Below, piece after piece: positions 8,301 through 14,921 of a DNA stretch of 43,506 nt. Numbering within the stretch: the first letter of the stretch is position 1; every line of letters starts with the position of its first letter. The notes beneath the pieces were generated by a model. It did not search any database and was not told the origin of the DNA. It was given only the letters and a program-made list of their open reading frames with translations. Location: NCBI GenBank assembly GCA_945929845.1, contig CAMEON010000012.1, positions 1 through 43,506 of the forward strand. Direction: 5' to 3'. This DNA is from an uncultured Clostridia bacterium (GTDB lineage Bacteria; Bacillota; Clostridia; Oscillospirales; CAG-272). The position numbers and the translations under genes were made by a program.

Positions 8301-8400
8301 CCCCGCCGACGGGAACAAGCCCCGGAAACTGCTGATCACAGCGCAGGATTTTGCGGAAATGAAAATGAACGGCTTCAAGCGTCCGGGCGGCGAGGAGTAA
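5305..8400 (+). CDS. FtsK/SpoIIIE-family DNA translocase
   Basis: A membrane-anchored hexameric ATPase that pumps double-stranded DNA through the division or sporulation septum. The 1031-residue product has four membrane helices (about 64-85, 100-125, 137-160, 185-225), a charged Lys/Glu/Ala-rich coiled stretch (235-290), a long acidic Pro-rich linker (290-535), then the motor: GTTGSGKS Walker A at 686-693 and IDELADL Walker B at 793-799. A C-terminal winged-helix gamma domain (about 945-1015, DKVSTSLLQRRAGLGYGRAAKIIDRME) reads DNA polarity signals. B. subtilis SpoIIIE is about 790 residues; the excess is mostly the linker. AAGGAG sits 9 bp before ATG 5305. It heads a six-gene run. Whether it serves sporulation (SpoIIIE) or vegetative segregation (FtsK/SftA) cannot be decided, but the transmembrane N-terminus and a spore former argue for SpoIIIE. 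Confidence 0.96.
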   Translation: MAGSSKNSKSTSNNKVNRSTNTTSSPPSGGRTGRGQPTAPPATPDPKAPPAKESRARVFSQQYLPYLWGALGLFLVVCFLLDILCQADTYQEHWMGFIGFYLCRGLFGLFGWAALLLSPVFFMMAVSWRRYCRQHMVGLQVLLSLLFMLLVSAFVHVCVCSSDAAMATVVNPAELFRTGADWKSGGVLGGLLGWLLYRGLRLAGTLVLMIVTLPLIIMFLVGVTPVEVFSRLWAHIRAMMAAHKEKKQLRQAEKAEEQAAALEEKKQAVAARARAQAREREKAQRAQWKPKADDPEEDSADKALADTVRVDSVQVDSIRVDANTGEVLDDRPEEDAPEGAPDRRGEDDTRAHPTAKRKTHRLPVGGTIPEEDEPEDSPVADEPVNSVTVEATGANAEPESDAEGELFRPVSPVRATSAVRRASHMEIDLEPEEGMDVPPAGQNTDTDTDTNTDATPEPDEDDPLAELPIRGSGHRAKGAKPIDAVAPDGKIPGEPEASDADGTPSPKDAPSPAATAAGSGKDSPDSAEPPPPSYVFPPLELLTRGSARYETNEEEILKGTRTLRATLESFHIRVKDITCSCGPTVTRYEVKPDVGVRVRSIANLVDDIALGLAKTGVRIEAPIPGKSAVGIEVPNDHPATVYLRNLLETSEFQNHKSRVAACLGAEVSGRPVIFDINKMPHLLISGTTGSGKSVCINCIILSILYKAKPEEVKLILIDPKKVEFNVYRGIPHLYCPIVTDPKKAAGALYSAVAEMERRFELIEEVGVRNLTGYNEVTAGDPEHPPMPQMIIIIDELADLMMTAPTEVESAICRLAQKARAAGIHLILGTQRPSVDVITGLIKANIPSRIAFTVKSQVDSRTIIDIAGAEKLIGRGDMLYAPVGATKPLRVQGAFVSDGEVEEVVTFVKEHNEKPVYDESFTHQIDVEAAKCGKKKSDESSIDDFEALDSDGEDPKFWEAVEVAVNNDKVSTSLLQRRAGLGYGRAAKIIDRMEQLGFVGPADGNKPRKLLITAQDFAEMKMNGFKRPGGEE

Positions 8401-8446
8401 GCCACCGACAAATGTCGCCGCTCGGGAAAGGATATTCACACGCACT

Positions 8447-9322
8447 ATGTACCCATATGAGCTTTTCTGGGGGATGGATCTGTACAGCATCCTCATTACC
8501 GTAGGCATCATTGCCTGCATGGTGATCATCCGTGTCCTGTCGGATCGCCGGGGCTTCACCGCCCGGTGGCAGAATTTCCTGCTCTTTTCGACGGTGATCG
8601 CTGTCATCCTGGGCTACGGTGCCGCCGTGCTGATGCAGGGTCTGTACAACATCGCCCGCATCGGTCACTTTGAGCTGACCAACTCCACCGGCTCCACCTT
8701 CTACGGCGGTCTTCTGGGCGGTGCCGCCGTGTTCCTGGCCATCTACTTCGGGGTAGGGCACTTCCTGTTCCGGGACGGCTACCACAAGACCCACCTTCAT
8801 GACCTGTTGGATATAGCGGCCTGCTGTATCACGGCGGCTCACGGCTTCGGGCGGCTGGGCTGTCTCATGGCCGGGTGCTGTTACGGGGCCGCCACCGACG
8901 CCTGGTACGGAATATACATGGTCAACCTGGGTCACAAGGTGATCCCTGTCCAGCTGTACGAGGCCATCTTCCTCTTCGCCCTGAGTGCCCTCCTGATCTA
9001 CCGCTTCCTCAAGGGCAAGCGGTACGGGATGCCCATCTACATGCTGACCTACGGGGTGTGGCGTTTCCTCATCGAGTACCTGCGGGACGACGAGCGGGGG
9101 CAGACCATCGTGTCCTTCCTGACCCCCTCCCAGCTGATCTCCGTGGTGCTGATCCTGGGTTCTGCCGTAGTCTTCGCCCTGGAGAACTACGCCTTCCGCA
9201 GGCAGGCCCTGCGTGCAGTCGCCGCCGGGGAAGCCGCACCCTCAGAAGAACATCCGGAGGAGGAGTCCCATGCCGAAGCAGACAGCCAAAGCCAAACCAA
9301 CGACCAAAGCAATGCCGACTGA
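8447..9322 (+). CDS. Lgt-like prolipoprotein diacylglyceryl transferase family protein
   Basis: 291 residues, about seven membrane helices and a hydrophilic, Glu/Gln/Ser-rich tail from residue 238. It belongs to the Lgt fold: STFYGGLLGG (83-92) matches the 'FHGGLIGG' motif and AHGFGRLGC (131-139) matches the Arg-containing signature. Two changes are notable: the motif His, essential in E. coli Lgt (His103), is Tyr86 here, and the signature runs into MAGCCYG (141-147), as in the Cys-rich Lgt-like paralogues of Clostridia. It may be a paralogue rather than the housekeeping enzyme. It starts 46 bp after ftsK, with GGAAAGGA about 14 bp before ATG 8447, and its 3' end overlaps the next gene by 53 bp. 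Confidence 0.85.
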   Translation: MYPYELFWGMDLYSILITVGIIACMVIIRVLSDRRGFTARWQNFLLFSTVIAVILGYGAAVLMQGLYNIARIGHFELTNSTGSTFYGGLLGGAAVFLAIYFGVGHFLFRDGYHKTHLHDLLDIAACCITAAHGFGRLGCLMAGCCYGAATDAWYGIYMVNLGHKVIPVQLYEAIFLFALSALLIYRFLKGKRYGMPIYMLTYGVWRFLIEYLRDDERGQTIVSFLTPSQLISVVLILGSAVVFALENYAFRRQALRAVAAGEAAPSEEHPEEESHAEADSQSQTNDQSNAD

Positions 9323-10139
9323 CCCCCGCAAACGGTTCCGCACCGGCTGGGGGCGTTGGGTCTGCTACGGGCTGATCGGCCTTGCGGTGCTGGTGCTGGG
9401 CTACTTTGAGCTCACAAAGCCCACCCTGACCGAGGATGCCGTTCTCCAGCCCCTCCTCACCATGACCGTCACCCGGCTGGTGGGGGCGGCGGTCTTTCTG
9501 GCCATCCTTCTCTATGAGGGATACAAGGTGCTGAACCCCGTCCGGCGGCCCTTTCTCAGATCCCTTCTGTTCATTCTCCCCCCGCTGGCTGTGGTCATCA
9601 ACAATATGCCCATCCTGTCCATGCTCCGGGGGGATGCGTACCTGATCCACACCGGGTGGCAGTACCTGTTCTGGTTTGCGATGGAGTGCCTGTCCATCGG
9701 GCTGTTCGAGGAGCTGGCCTTCCGGGGGGTGGTTCTGCTCATGCTGGCGGAGAAGCGGCACGCCTCCCGGCGGGATCTGTTTCTCTGCATCATCCTGTCC
9801 TCGGCGGTGTTCGGGCTGGTTCACCTGACCAACCTGCTGACCGGCTCCGGGTTCGGGGCTGTCATCCAGCAGATCGGCTACTCCTTCCTCATCGGAGCCA
9901 TGTGCTCGGTGGTACTGTACCGCACCGCCAACCTGTGGCTGTGCGTCCTGCTCCACGCCATCTATGATTTCTGCGGCAGCCTTGTCCCCACCCTGGGGGC
10001 CGGCACCTGGTGGGACGCCCCCACCGTGGTGTTCACCGTCCTGCTGGCTCTGGTCGTCACGGTGTACATGGTGGTCGCCCTCTGGCGCACGGATCCGGCT
10101 TCGCTGGATCGCATCTATGCGCCCCGGGACAGCGAATAG
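9270..10139 (+). CDS. CPBP-family intramembrane glutamic endopeptidase
   Basis: 289 residues, basic N-terminus (MPKQTAKAKPTTKA) then about seven helices. The three CPBP/Abi signatures are present: EELAFRG with Glu147-Glu148 as catalytic pair, FGLVHLTNLL, and LLHAIYDF near residue 230. This family cleaves within membranes (CAAX-type processing) and includes bacteriocin self-immunity proteins; the substrate here is unknown. ATG 9270 is chosen because GGAGGAGGAG lies directly upstream; this start is inside the lgt-like gene (53-bp overlap), implying translational coupling. An in-frame upstream start at 9213 lacks a ribosome site. Confidence 0.9.
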   Translation: MPKQTAKAKPTTKAMPTDPRKRFRTGWGRWVCYGLIGLAVLVLGYFELTKPTLTEDAVLQPLLTMTVTRLVGAAVFLAILLYEGYKVLNPVRRPFLRSLLFILPPLAVVINNMPILSMLRGDAYLIHTGWQYLFWFAMECLSIGLFEELAFRGVVLLMLAEKRHASRRDLFLCIILSSAVFGLVHLTNLLTGSGFGAVIQQIGYSFLIGAMCSVVLYRTANLWLCVLLHAIYDFCGSLVPTLGAGTWWDAPTVVFTVLLALVVTVYMVVALWRTDPASLDRIYAPRDSE

Positions 10140-10175
10140 AGCACGCAGACCCCAAGAACTTTCAAAGGATGTATA
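10140..10175 (+). repeat. Relic of the hairpin element
   Basis: GCAGACCCCAAGAACTTTCAAA matches the stretch immediately after the hairpin in the full copies (CAGACCCCCAAGAACTTTCAAA), placed directly after the CPBP stop codon. The hairpin and the ends are gone. The rest of the gap to 10239 holds only a weak AAACAG/CTGTTT stem and the next ribosome site. Confidence 0.5.
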
Positions 10176-10239
10176 TGAAAAACAGCGCGTGAAACAACCT
10201 GTTTCTGCTTTCCACTGTTTATTGAAAGGAGCGATTTTC

Positions 10240-10785
10240 ATGATCTACCTGTTTCTTGCCAACGGCTGTGAGGAGGTGGAGGCACTCTGCCCCCTGGACA
10301 TCCTGCGCCGGGCGGGTCTGTCCGTGACCACGGTGGGCGTGGGCGGAAAGACCGTCACCGGTGCCCACGGCATCACGGTGCTTGCCGACATAGCCGACAC
10401 CGACTTTGACCCCGCCGCCGCCCCCATAGAGGCTGTCATCCTCCCCGGCGGTATGCCGGGCACCAGGCATCTGGATGAATCCCCGGTGGTGGATGCCGCC
10501 CTCCAGGCGGCCACGGCCTCCGGGGCCTGGCTGTGTGCCATCTGCGCCGCCCCCTCGGTACTGGGTCGGCGGGGCCTGCTCCGGGGTCTGCGGGCTACCT
10601 GCTTCCCCGGCTTTGAGGACACCCTGCGGGGGGCTGTGGAGGTCGGCGGAAAGGTCATCCGGGACGGCCGGTGCATCACCGCCGCCGGCATGGGAGTGGC
10701 CATGGAGTTCGGTCTGGAGATAGTCAGCGTGCTGAAGTCCCCGGCTCTGGCCGGCCAGATCCGAGCCGCCATCCAGGCACCCTGA
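10240..10785 (+). CDS. DJ-1/PfpI family protein (YajL-like)
   Basis: 181 residues, cytoplasmic, the usual single-domain length. The active-site elements are clear: NGCEEVEA with Glu14, and the nucleophile elbow LCAICAAPSVL with Cys102. DJ-1/YajL proteins act on reactive carbonyls and in oxidative-stress protection; the exact reaction (glyoxalase, deglycase or chaperone) is disputed for the family and not settled by sequence. GAAAGGAGCG precedes ATG 10240. It follows a 100-bp gap that contains a repeat relic and is followed by fau after 11 bp, so these two are cotranscribed. Confidence 0.93.
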   Translation: MIYLFLANGCEEVEALCPLDILRRAGLSVTTVGVGGKTVTGAHGITVLADIADTDFDPAAAPIEAVILPGGMPGTRHLDESPVVDAALQAATASGAWLCAICAAPSVLGRRGLLRGLRATCFPGFEDTLRGAVEVGGKVIRDGRCITAAGMGVAMEFGLEIVSVLKSPALAGQIRAAIQAP

Positions 10786-10796
10786 GGGAGGCGGCT

Positions 10797-11516
10797 ATGT
10801 CCCCTGTACAGAAGCATGTCGGGTCGGATGCCCGGCATTCCCTGATCCACCCCGGCCCCGGGGTCAGCCAGCCTGCCGATACCCGAGCCGCCGCAGAAAA
10901 AGCCCGCCTGCGTCCCCTGTGCCGGGCACGGCTGAAGTCCTTCTCCGGGGAGGAGCGGGCCACCGCCGAGCGGTGTATGCTGGATGCCCTCTACCGTCTG
11001 CCCGTCTTTCGGCAGACACCGCTGATCTGTGCCTACATTCCCCTGCCCGGGGAGATCGACCTCTTCCCGGTGTGGCGGCGGGCTGACGGGCTGGGCAAGG
11101 CGGTGGCGTTTCCCTGCACCGAGGAGGGGAATCCTTTCATGATCTTCCGCCGGGTGCCCGCCTTTGACCCGGCACAGCTTATCCCCGGCCCCTTTCACAC
11201 CCGCCAGCCGGGAGAAGCATGTCCGGCTCTGTCGGAGACGGACTTCACCGGTGCGCTGATCCTTGTCCCCGGGCTGACCTTTGACGACGATGGGTACCGG
11301 CTGGGATACGGCGGCGGGTACTATGACCGGTTCCTCCGGGATCTGGCCCGCCGGGGGATCCTGACCACCACGGTAGGGTTGATCTTTGAGGACTGCCGGG
11401 CCAGGGAACTGCCCCGGGAGGCCCACGATATACCGGTGGACTATGTCATATCCGAAGGGAGGGTCACTGTCACCCATGCCGATCACAACCAGAACCGCAC
11501 AAGATCCATGCTCTGA
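10797..11516 (+). CDS. fau: 5-formyltetrahydrofolate cyclo-ligase
   Basis: Converts 5-formyl-THF to 5,10-methenyl-THF with ATP in the cytoplasm. 239 residues. KARLRPLCRARL near residue 35 opens the domain, and LGYGGGYYDRFL near residues 169-180 is the family's phosphate/substrate loop; YIPLPGEIDLFPV is also conserved. The N-terminus carries about 30 extra residues before the domain and may be mis-started, but GGGAGGCGGCT sits right before ATG 10797. It overlaps the downstream CPBP gene by 41 bp. Confidence 0.92.
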   Translation: MSPVQKHVGSDARHSLIHPGPGVSQPADTRAAAEKARLRPLCRARLKSFSGEERATAERCMLDALYRLPVFRQTPLICAYIPLPGEIDLFPVWRRADGLGKAVAFPCTEEGNPFMIFRRVPAFDPAQLIPGPFHTRQPGEACPALSETDFTGALILVPGLTFDDDGYRLGYGGGYYDRFLRDLARRGILTTTVGLIFEDCRARELPREAHDIPVDYVISEGRVTVTHADHNQNRTRSML

Positions 11517-12561
11517 TGCTGTCCCGGATCCCGGGGAGGGTCTGTCCGGCACCGGTGGCCGTCCGGGGGGAAAGAGACCCCGGGGTCGCTTTGCGTCCCG
11601 CATCATACCCTTTCTGCGGGGGGAGTATGCCATCGCCCCCCGGGCCGCCCGGCTGGTGCTGGTGATCTATGCCCTGCTCCTGCTCTCCCGGCTCATTGAC
11701 AGTGCCTTCCTCTCCCGGGAGGGGGAATACCTGAGCACCGTCCTGCTTCAGCTTCTCATCTTCCCCATCCCCGCCTACCTGTACATCCGCCTGCGGGGGA
11801 AGGCTTTCACCAAATCCCTGCGCCTGCGCCGCTTCCCCCTGACGCACCTGTTTTTGATCCTGTCGGCCATCCTGATGCTGATGGCCGGATGTACCCTTTT
11901 GGCCATGGTGTGCGGCATGATGCAGGCACAGCCCACCTTCACCCTGTACGACACCTTCTCCTCGGTGCATGACGGGAGCGCCGGAACCGCCGTGCGGCTG
12001 GTGCTGACCTATGGGCTCCTGCCTGCCTTCTGCGAGGAGCTGGTGTTCCGGGGCATTCTCTGCGCCGAGTACGAAAAGCAGGGGATCCTGTACGCCGCCG
12101 TGGTCAGCTCCCTGTTCTTTGCCCTCCTGCACTTTGACCTGACCGCCCTGCCCGTGTACCTGTTCGCCGGATTCCTGCTGGCTCTGGTGCTGTACATCAC
12201 CCGCTCCACCCTGGCCGCCATGGTGGTTCACTTAGGGTACAACCTGTTCGGGGTGCTGGCTCAGGCTGGGCTGTCCGGGTACTGCCGGAGCACCGGCAGT
12301 GTGGGGCTTCTGGTGGTCATCCTCATCGCCCTGCTGCTCCTGTCGTCGGCCTTCTTCTGCGGAGAAGTGGCCCGCATCCTCCGCCGCCGAGCCGAATCCA
12401 GCCTGCTGGATGACCCGGAGCAGATCGCCACCCCCGGTCTGTCCCGCCTGTCCGGACGGGCGTTTCTCCCCGCCCTGGGGAAAGCCTTCCTGTGCCCGGA
12501 AGCCATGCTGGCCGTCCTGCTCTGGGCCGTCAGCGTGGTGGTGAATCTGGTCAGGAAGTAA
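11476..12561 (+). CDS. CPBP-family intramembrane endopeptidase
   Basis: 361 residues, about eight helices. Signatures: FCEELVFRG with Glu187-Glu188, FFALLHFDL, and VVHLGYNL. It is a larger relative of the CPBP protein at 9270; the two share little beyond the motifs. ATG 11476 is chosen for the GGGAGGG 13 bp upstream and because the N-terminal 35 residues are already poorly conserved in character; earlier in-frame starts (11386, 11443) lie deeper in fau. A soluble C-terminal region of about 50 residues ends in one more helix (AMLAVLLWAVSVVVNLV). Substrate unknown. Confidence 0.88.
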   Translation: MPITTRTAQDPCSDAVPDPGEGLSGTGGRPGGKRPRGRFASRIIPFLRGEYAIAPRAARLVLVIYALLLLSRLIDSAFLSREGEYLSTVLLQLLIFPIPAYLYIRLRGKAFTKSLRLRRFPLTHLFLILSAILMLMAGCTLLAMVCGMMQAQPTFTLYDTFSSVHDGSAGTAVRLVLTYGLLPAFCEELVFRGILCAEYEKQGILYAAVVSSLFFALLHFDLTALPVYLFAGFLLALVLYITRSTLAAMVVHLGYNLFGVLAQAGLSGYCRSTGSVGLLVVILIALLLLSSAFFCGEVARILRRRAESSLLDDPEQIATPGLSRLSGRAFLPALGKAFLCPEAMLAVLLWAVSVVVNLVRK

Positions 12562-12600
12562 CGGGATACGGGAGATGCGGTGCTTCAAGAACTTTTATGT
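12562..12600 (+). repeat. Degenerate hairpin-element relic after a stop codon
   Basis: GGATACGGGAGATGCGG followed by TTCAAGAACTTTTATG resembles GGGTACGGGAGAACGCC and CAAGAACTTTCAAAA of the full copies, with the hairpin deleted. It starts at the CPBP stop codon. The remaining gap to 12660 shows nothing else I can name. Confidence 0.4.
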
Positions 12601-12660
12601 CATTTCTTCGGACAGCCGCTGACAGGATCGGATGGCTGCCGATACCAGAGTTATCTGCGT

Positions 12661-12692
12661 AAAAAGGGGTCTTTCTCCCGGGAAAGGCCCCT
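12661..12692 (-). terminator. Rho-independent terminator of spoIIR
   Basis: Read on the minus strand: GGGGCCTTTCCCGGGAGAAAGACCCC then TTTTTAC, 9 bp past the spoIIR stop. Classic GC stem plus T-tract. Confidence 0.88.
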
Positions 12693-12701
12693 CCGTACAT
12701 A

Positions 12702-13325
12702 TTATCCGAACCAGGACTGCCACAGCTCCAGAATTTTGAAGCGCACCTTATACTTGGTCTTTTCCGTCTCGGTGATGATGCCGTACTGATCCTTGGAAAG
12801 ACCCACGGCCACGAAGGCATCCTCCGAGGAGCCGGTCGTATTGGCGGTGGCGGCAGACAGGCAAAGGGGCGGGAAAAGGACGCACCACCAGTTCTGTCCG
12901 GCGGCGGCACCGATGCACACCCGCAGGGACACATACTGCCCCGCAGGCAGGGTGCAGTCCTCGTAGGTACGCCGGGGGTAGTCCTCTTCTCCCAGGCATA
13001 TCTGCACGCTTCCGGCCAGGTCCTCCCTTCCCTCCGCCGCTATGACATCCTCCACCGCCATCCGTATCTCCTCCATGCACCCCTCCAGGGCGGCCACCGC
13101 CTGCTCCCGGCTCTGACAGTCGGCCAGCACCGGTGCTGTCACCTCCAGCACCGCATCCCGCACCTTCAGCTTCAGTGCCTGATCCTCCGCACTGTCCGAG
13201 TTGGCCAGCACATGGAGCCGCACCACCGTATCGTAGATCTTCTCTTCCCCGTGTACCGGCAGAAAGCTGAGCACCATGAGAATGACCAGCAGCACAGCCA
13301 GGGCGGTATAGAATCTTTTCGGCAT
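12702..13325 (-). CDS. spoIIR: Stage II sporulation protein R
   Basis: A forespore-made secreted signal that activates pro-sigma-E processing by SpoIIGA in the mother cell. 207 residues: one N-terminal membrane/signal segment (ALAVLLVILMVLSFLPV), then the family hallmarks RLHVLANSDSAEDQALKLKVRD and GQNWWCVLFPPLC. ATG 13325 is chosen because AAGGAAGGGGA precedes it and the signal segment starts there. A GGTGAAAAT stretch on the minus strand (13447-13439) resembles a sigma-F -10 element, but no GYATA-type -35 lies at the right distance, so this is only suggestive. The leader holds an inverted repeat overlapping the ribosome site. It is separated from rbfA by 165 bp. Confidence 0.95.
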   Translation of the reverse strand: MPKRFYTALAVLLVILMVLSFLPVHGEEKIYDTVVRLHVLANSDSAEDQALKLKVRDAVLEVTAPVLADCQSREQAVAALEGCMEEIRMAVEDVIAAEGREDLAGSVQICLGEEDYPRRTYEDCTLPAGQYVSLRVCIGAAAGQNWWCVLFPPLCLSAATANTTGSSEDAFVAVGLSKDQYGIITETEKTKYKVRFKILELWQSWFG

Positions 13326-13328
13326 AGA

Positions 13329-13423
13329 AAAACAGTCCCCTTCCTTTTCCAGTGGCGTTCTCCCAAGGAGGATCCGTCTCCTCCCGGGGTCTGTCTCCAT
13401 CATGGACCTGCAGGGACTGTTTT
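13329..13423 (-). promoter_or_regulatory. Inverted repeat in the spoIIR leader
   Basis: AAAACAGTCCC and GGGACTGTTTT form perfect 11-bp arms (13329-13339 and 13413-13423). In the mRNA the proximal arm, next to the ATG, contains GGGGA of the ribosome site, so pairing would hide it. Between the arms is a further hairpin, GGAGGA-GACGGA-TCCTCC. A translation control role is inference. Confidence 0.45.
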
Positions 13424-13490
13424 ATTCACTTCCGGGCGATTTTCACCCATAGATTTCCGGCTCCCGGCTGTACGCTGTCAAAGGGAACAG

Positions 13491-13907
13491 TCAATCGTCC
13501 TCTCCGGGTGTGCCGGGCGTGCTGTCTGCATCGGCAGGGCTGTCCGCAGGCGTTTCCTCCGGATCCTCCGTGTAGGTGAAGCCGCTGATGATCTTCTCGA
13601 TCCTGGCACCGTAGGCGATGGACGCATCCTCGCAGAAGGTCAGCTCCGGGGTGATGCGCAGGTTCAGGTTCTTGGCCAACTGCCCCCGGATATACCCAGC
13701 GGCGGCGGCAAGCCCCCGCTTCACCTCCTTGCTGTCTCCGTGGAGGAAGGAATAGTACACCTTGGCGTACTTCAGATCAGGCGTTACCTCCACGCCGGTC
13801 ACGCTGACAAAAGCCTCTCTGATGCGGGGATCCTTCACCGTCCCCATGATCTTTGCGGCTTCCTTGTACATCTCTTCATTGATCCGGCTCTGTCTGTATT
13901 TGGCCAT
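13491..13907 (-). CDS. rbfA: Ribosome-binding factor A
   Basis: Binds the 30S subunit and helps mature the 5' end of 16S rRNA. 138 residues: a KH-type domain starting RQSRINEEMYKEAAKIM, with PDLKYAKVYYSF and LTFCEDASIAYGARIEKII near residue 110. The last 25 residues are an acidic, Pro/Asp-rich tail (DPEETPADSPADAD) absent from many relatives. ATG 13907 has AAAGGAATC upstream. It is away from the usual nusA-infB neighbourhood: it sits between tpiA and spoIIR with a hairpin element just upstream. Confidence 0.94.
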   Translation of the reverse strand: MAKYRQSRINEEMYKEAAKIMGTVKDPRIREAFVSVTGVEVTPDLKYAKVYYSFLHGDSKEVKRGLAAAAGYIRGQLAKNLNLRITPELTFCEDASIAYGARIEKIISGFTYTEDPEETPADSPADADSTPGTPGEDD

Positions 13908-13923
13908 AATGATTCCTTTTTTG

Positions 13924-13985
13924 TGGGGGAAACTTCCTGAAGGAAGTTTCCCCCACGCCCCTTTCAAGGACTTTTGAAAATGAAT
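13924..13985 (+). repeat. Hairpin element copy upstream of rbfA
   Basis: A perfect 16-bp inverted repeat with a 2-bp loop (GTGGGGGAAACTTCCT and its complement, centred near 13940), followed by ACGCCCCTTTCAAGGACTTTTGAAAA, which matches the post-hairpin stretch of the other copies in plus orientation. The hairpin sequence differs from other copies while keeping perfect pairing, so the structure rather than the sequence is conserved. Confidence 0.75.
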
Positions 13986-13989
13986 TTGG

Positions 13990-14108
13990 TGCAGTTCAGC
14001 CATCCCTCGATATATCTCGGTAAAGCGGAATCAGAGATCAGCTCCGGACTGCACGCAACAGATGTTTTGAAGTTCTTCGGGAGTCCGGCGTTCTCCCCGT
14101 ACCTTCTA
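13990..14108 (-). repeat. Minus-oriented element copy abutting the tpiA stop
   Basis: Read on the minus strand it starts at the tpiA stop codon (CAGTAAGTAGAAGGTACGGGGAGAACGCC), continues with CGAAGAACTTCAAAACATCTG, and ends with TGAACTGCACC, a near match to the TGAACTGTAAC terminus. The central hairpin is missing. It points toward the copy at 13924. Confidence 0.5.
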
Positions 14109-14109
14109 C

Positions 14110-14874
14110 TTACTGTGCCGCATCCACGATGGCGTTGAACTTTGCGGCCACCAGGGAGGCACCGCCGATCAGGCCGCCGTCCACATTGGGCTTGGACAGA
14201 AGCTCAGCGGCGTTCTTTTCGTTCATGGAGCCGCCGTACTGGATGGTGGTGGACTCGGCCACCTCTTTGCCGTACAGCTCGCAGAGGGCATCACGGATCT
14301 GCCCGCAGGTCTCGTCAGCCTGCTCCGGCGTAGCGGTCAGGCCGGTACCGATGGCCCAGACCGGCTCATAGGCGATGATGACACGCTTCATCTCCTCAGC
14401 GGTCACGCCGGCCAGATCCAGTTTGGTCTGCATGGACACCACTTCCTTGGTGATGCCGGCCAGTCTCTGCTCCTTGACCTCTCCCAGGCACAGGATGACA
14501 GTCATCCCGGCGGCCAGGGCGGCCTTGGTGCGCAGGTTGACGGTCTCGTCGGTCTCGCCGAAATACTGGCGACGCTCGGAGTGGCCGATGATGACATACT
14601 CCACGCCGCAGGCGGTCAGCATCTTGGCGGACACCTCGCCGGTGTAAGCCCCCTTCTCAGCGAAGTGGACATTCTCGGCACCGATCTTGATATGGGAGCC
14701 TTCAGCGGCGGCCTGGGCGGCGGCGATGGTCACATAGGGGGCGCAGAAAATGATGTCGCAGGCATCCTTTCCGGCTACCAGGGGCTTGATCTCATTGATA
14801 AATGCGGTTGCCTCGGCAGGGGTGAAGTTCATCTTCCAGTTGCCGGCAATCACGGTTCTTCTCTTTGCATTCAT
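14110..14874 (-). CDS. tpiA: Triosephosphate isomerase
   Basis: Interconverts dihydroxyacetone phosphate and glyceraldehyde-3-phosphate. 254 residues, normal length. Catalytic residues are all in place: Lys in GNWKMN, His in IGHSERRQYFGE, Glu in AYEPVWAIGTG, whose VWAIGTG is the mobile loop 6. QYGGSM and GGLIGGASL near the end bind phosphate. AAGGAACGG lies 13 bp before ATG 14874. It follows pgk after 47 bp and is cotranscribed with it. Confidence 0.98.
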   Translation of the reverse strand: MNAKRRTVIAGNWKMNFTPAEATAFINEIKPLVAGKDACDIIFCAPYVTIAAAQAAAEGSHIKIGAENVHFAEKGAYTGEVSAKMLTACGVEYVIIGHSERRQYFGETDETVNLRTKAALAAGMTVILCLGEVKEQRLAGITKEVVSMQTKLDLAGVTAEEMKRVIIAYEPVWAIGTGLTATPEQADETCGQIRDALCELYGKEVAESTTIQYGGSMNEKNAAELLSKPNVDGGLIGGASLVAAKFNAIVDAAQ

Positions 14875-14921
14875 GGTTGTAATACCGTTCCTTACTTGTC
14901 TTTATGATGGTCAGCGTGGGA

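Noticed and set aside
5227..8607. A very long open frame antisense to the DNA translocase gene
   Set aside because: It arises from high GC and codon bias of the real gene; no ribosome site, low-complexity His/Gly/Gln-rich product, no recognisable domain. The same applies to the other long antisense frames over malic enzyme, lepA, pgk, fbp and the beta-helix gene.
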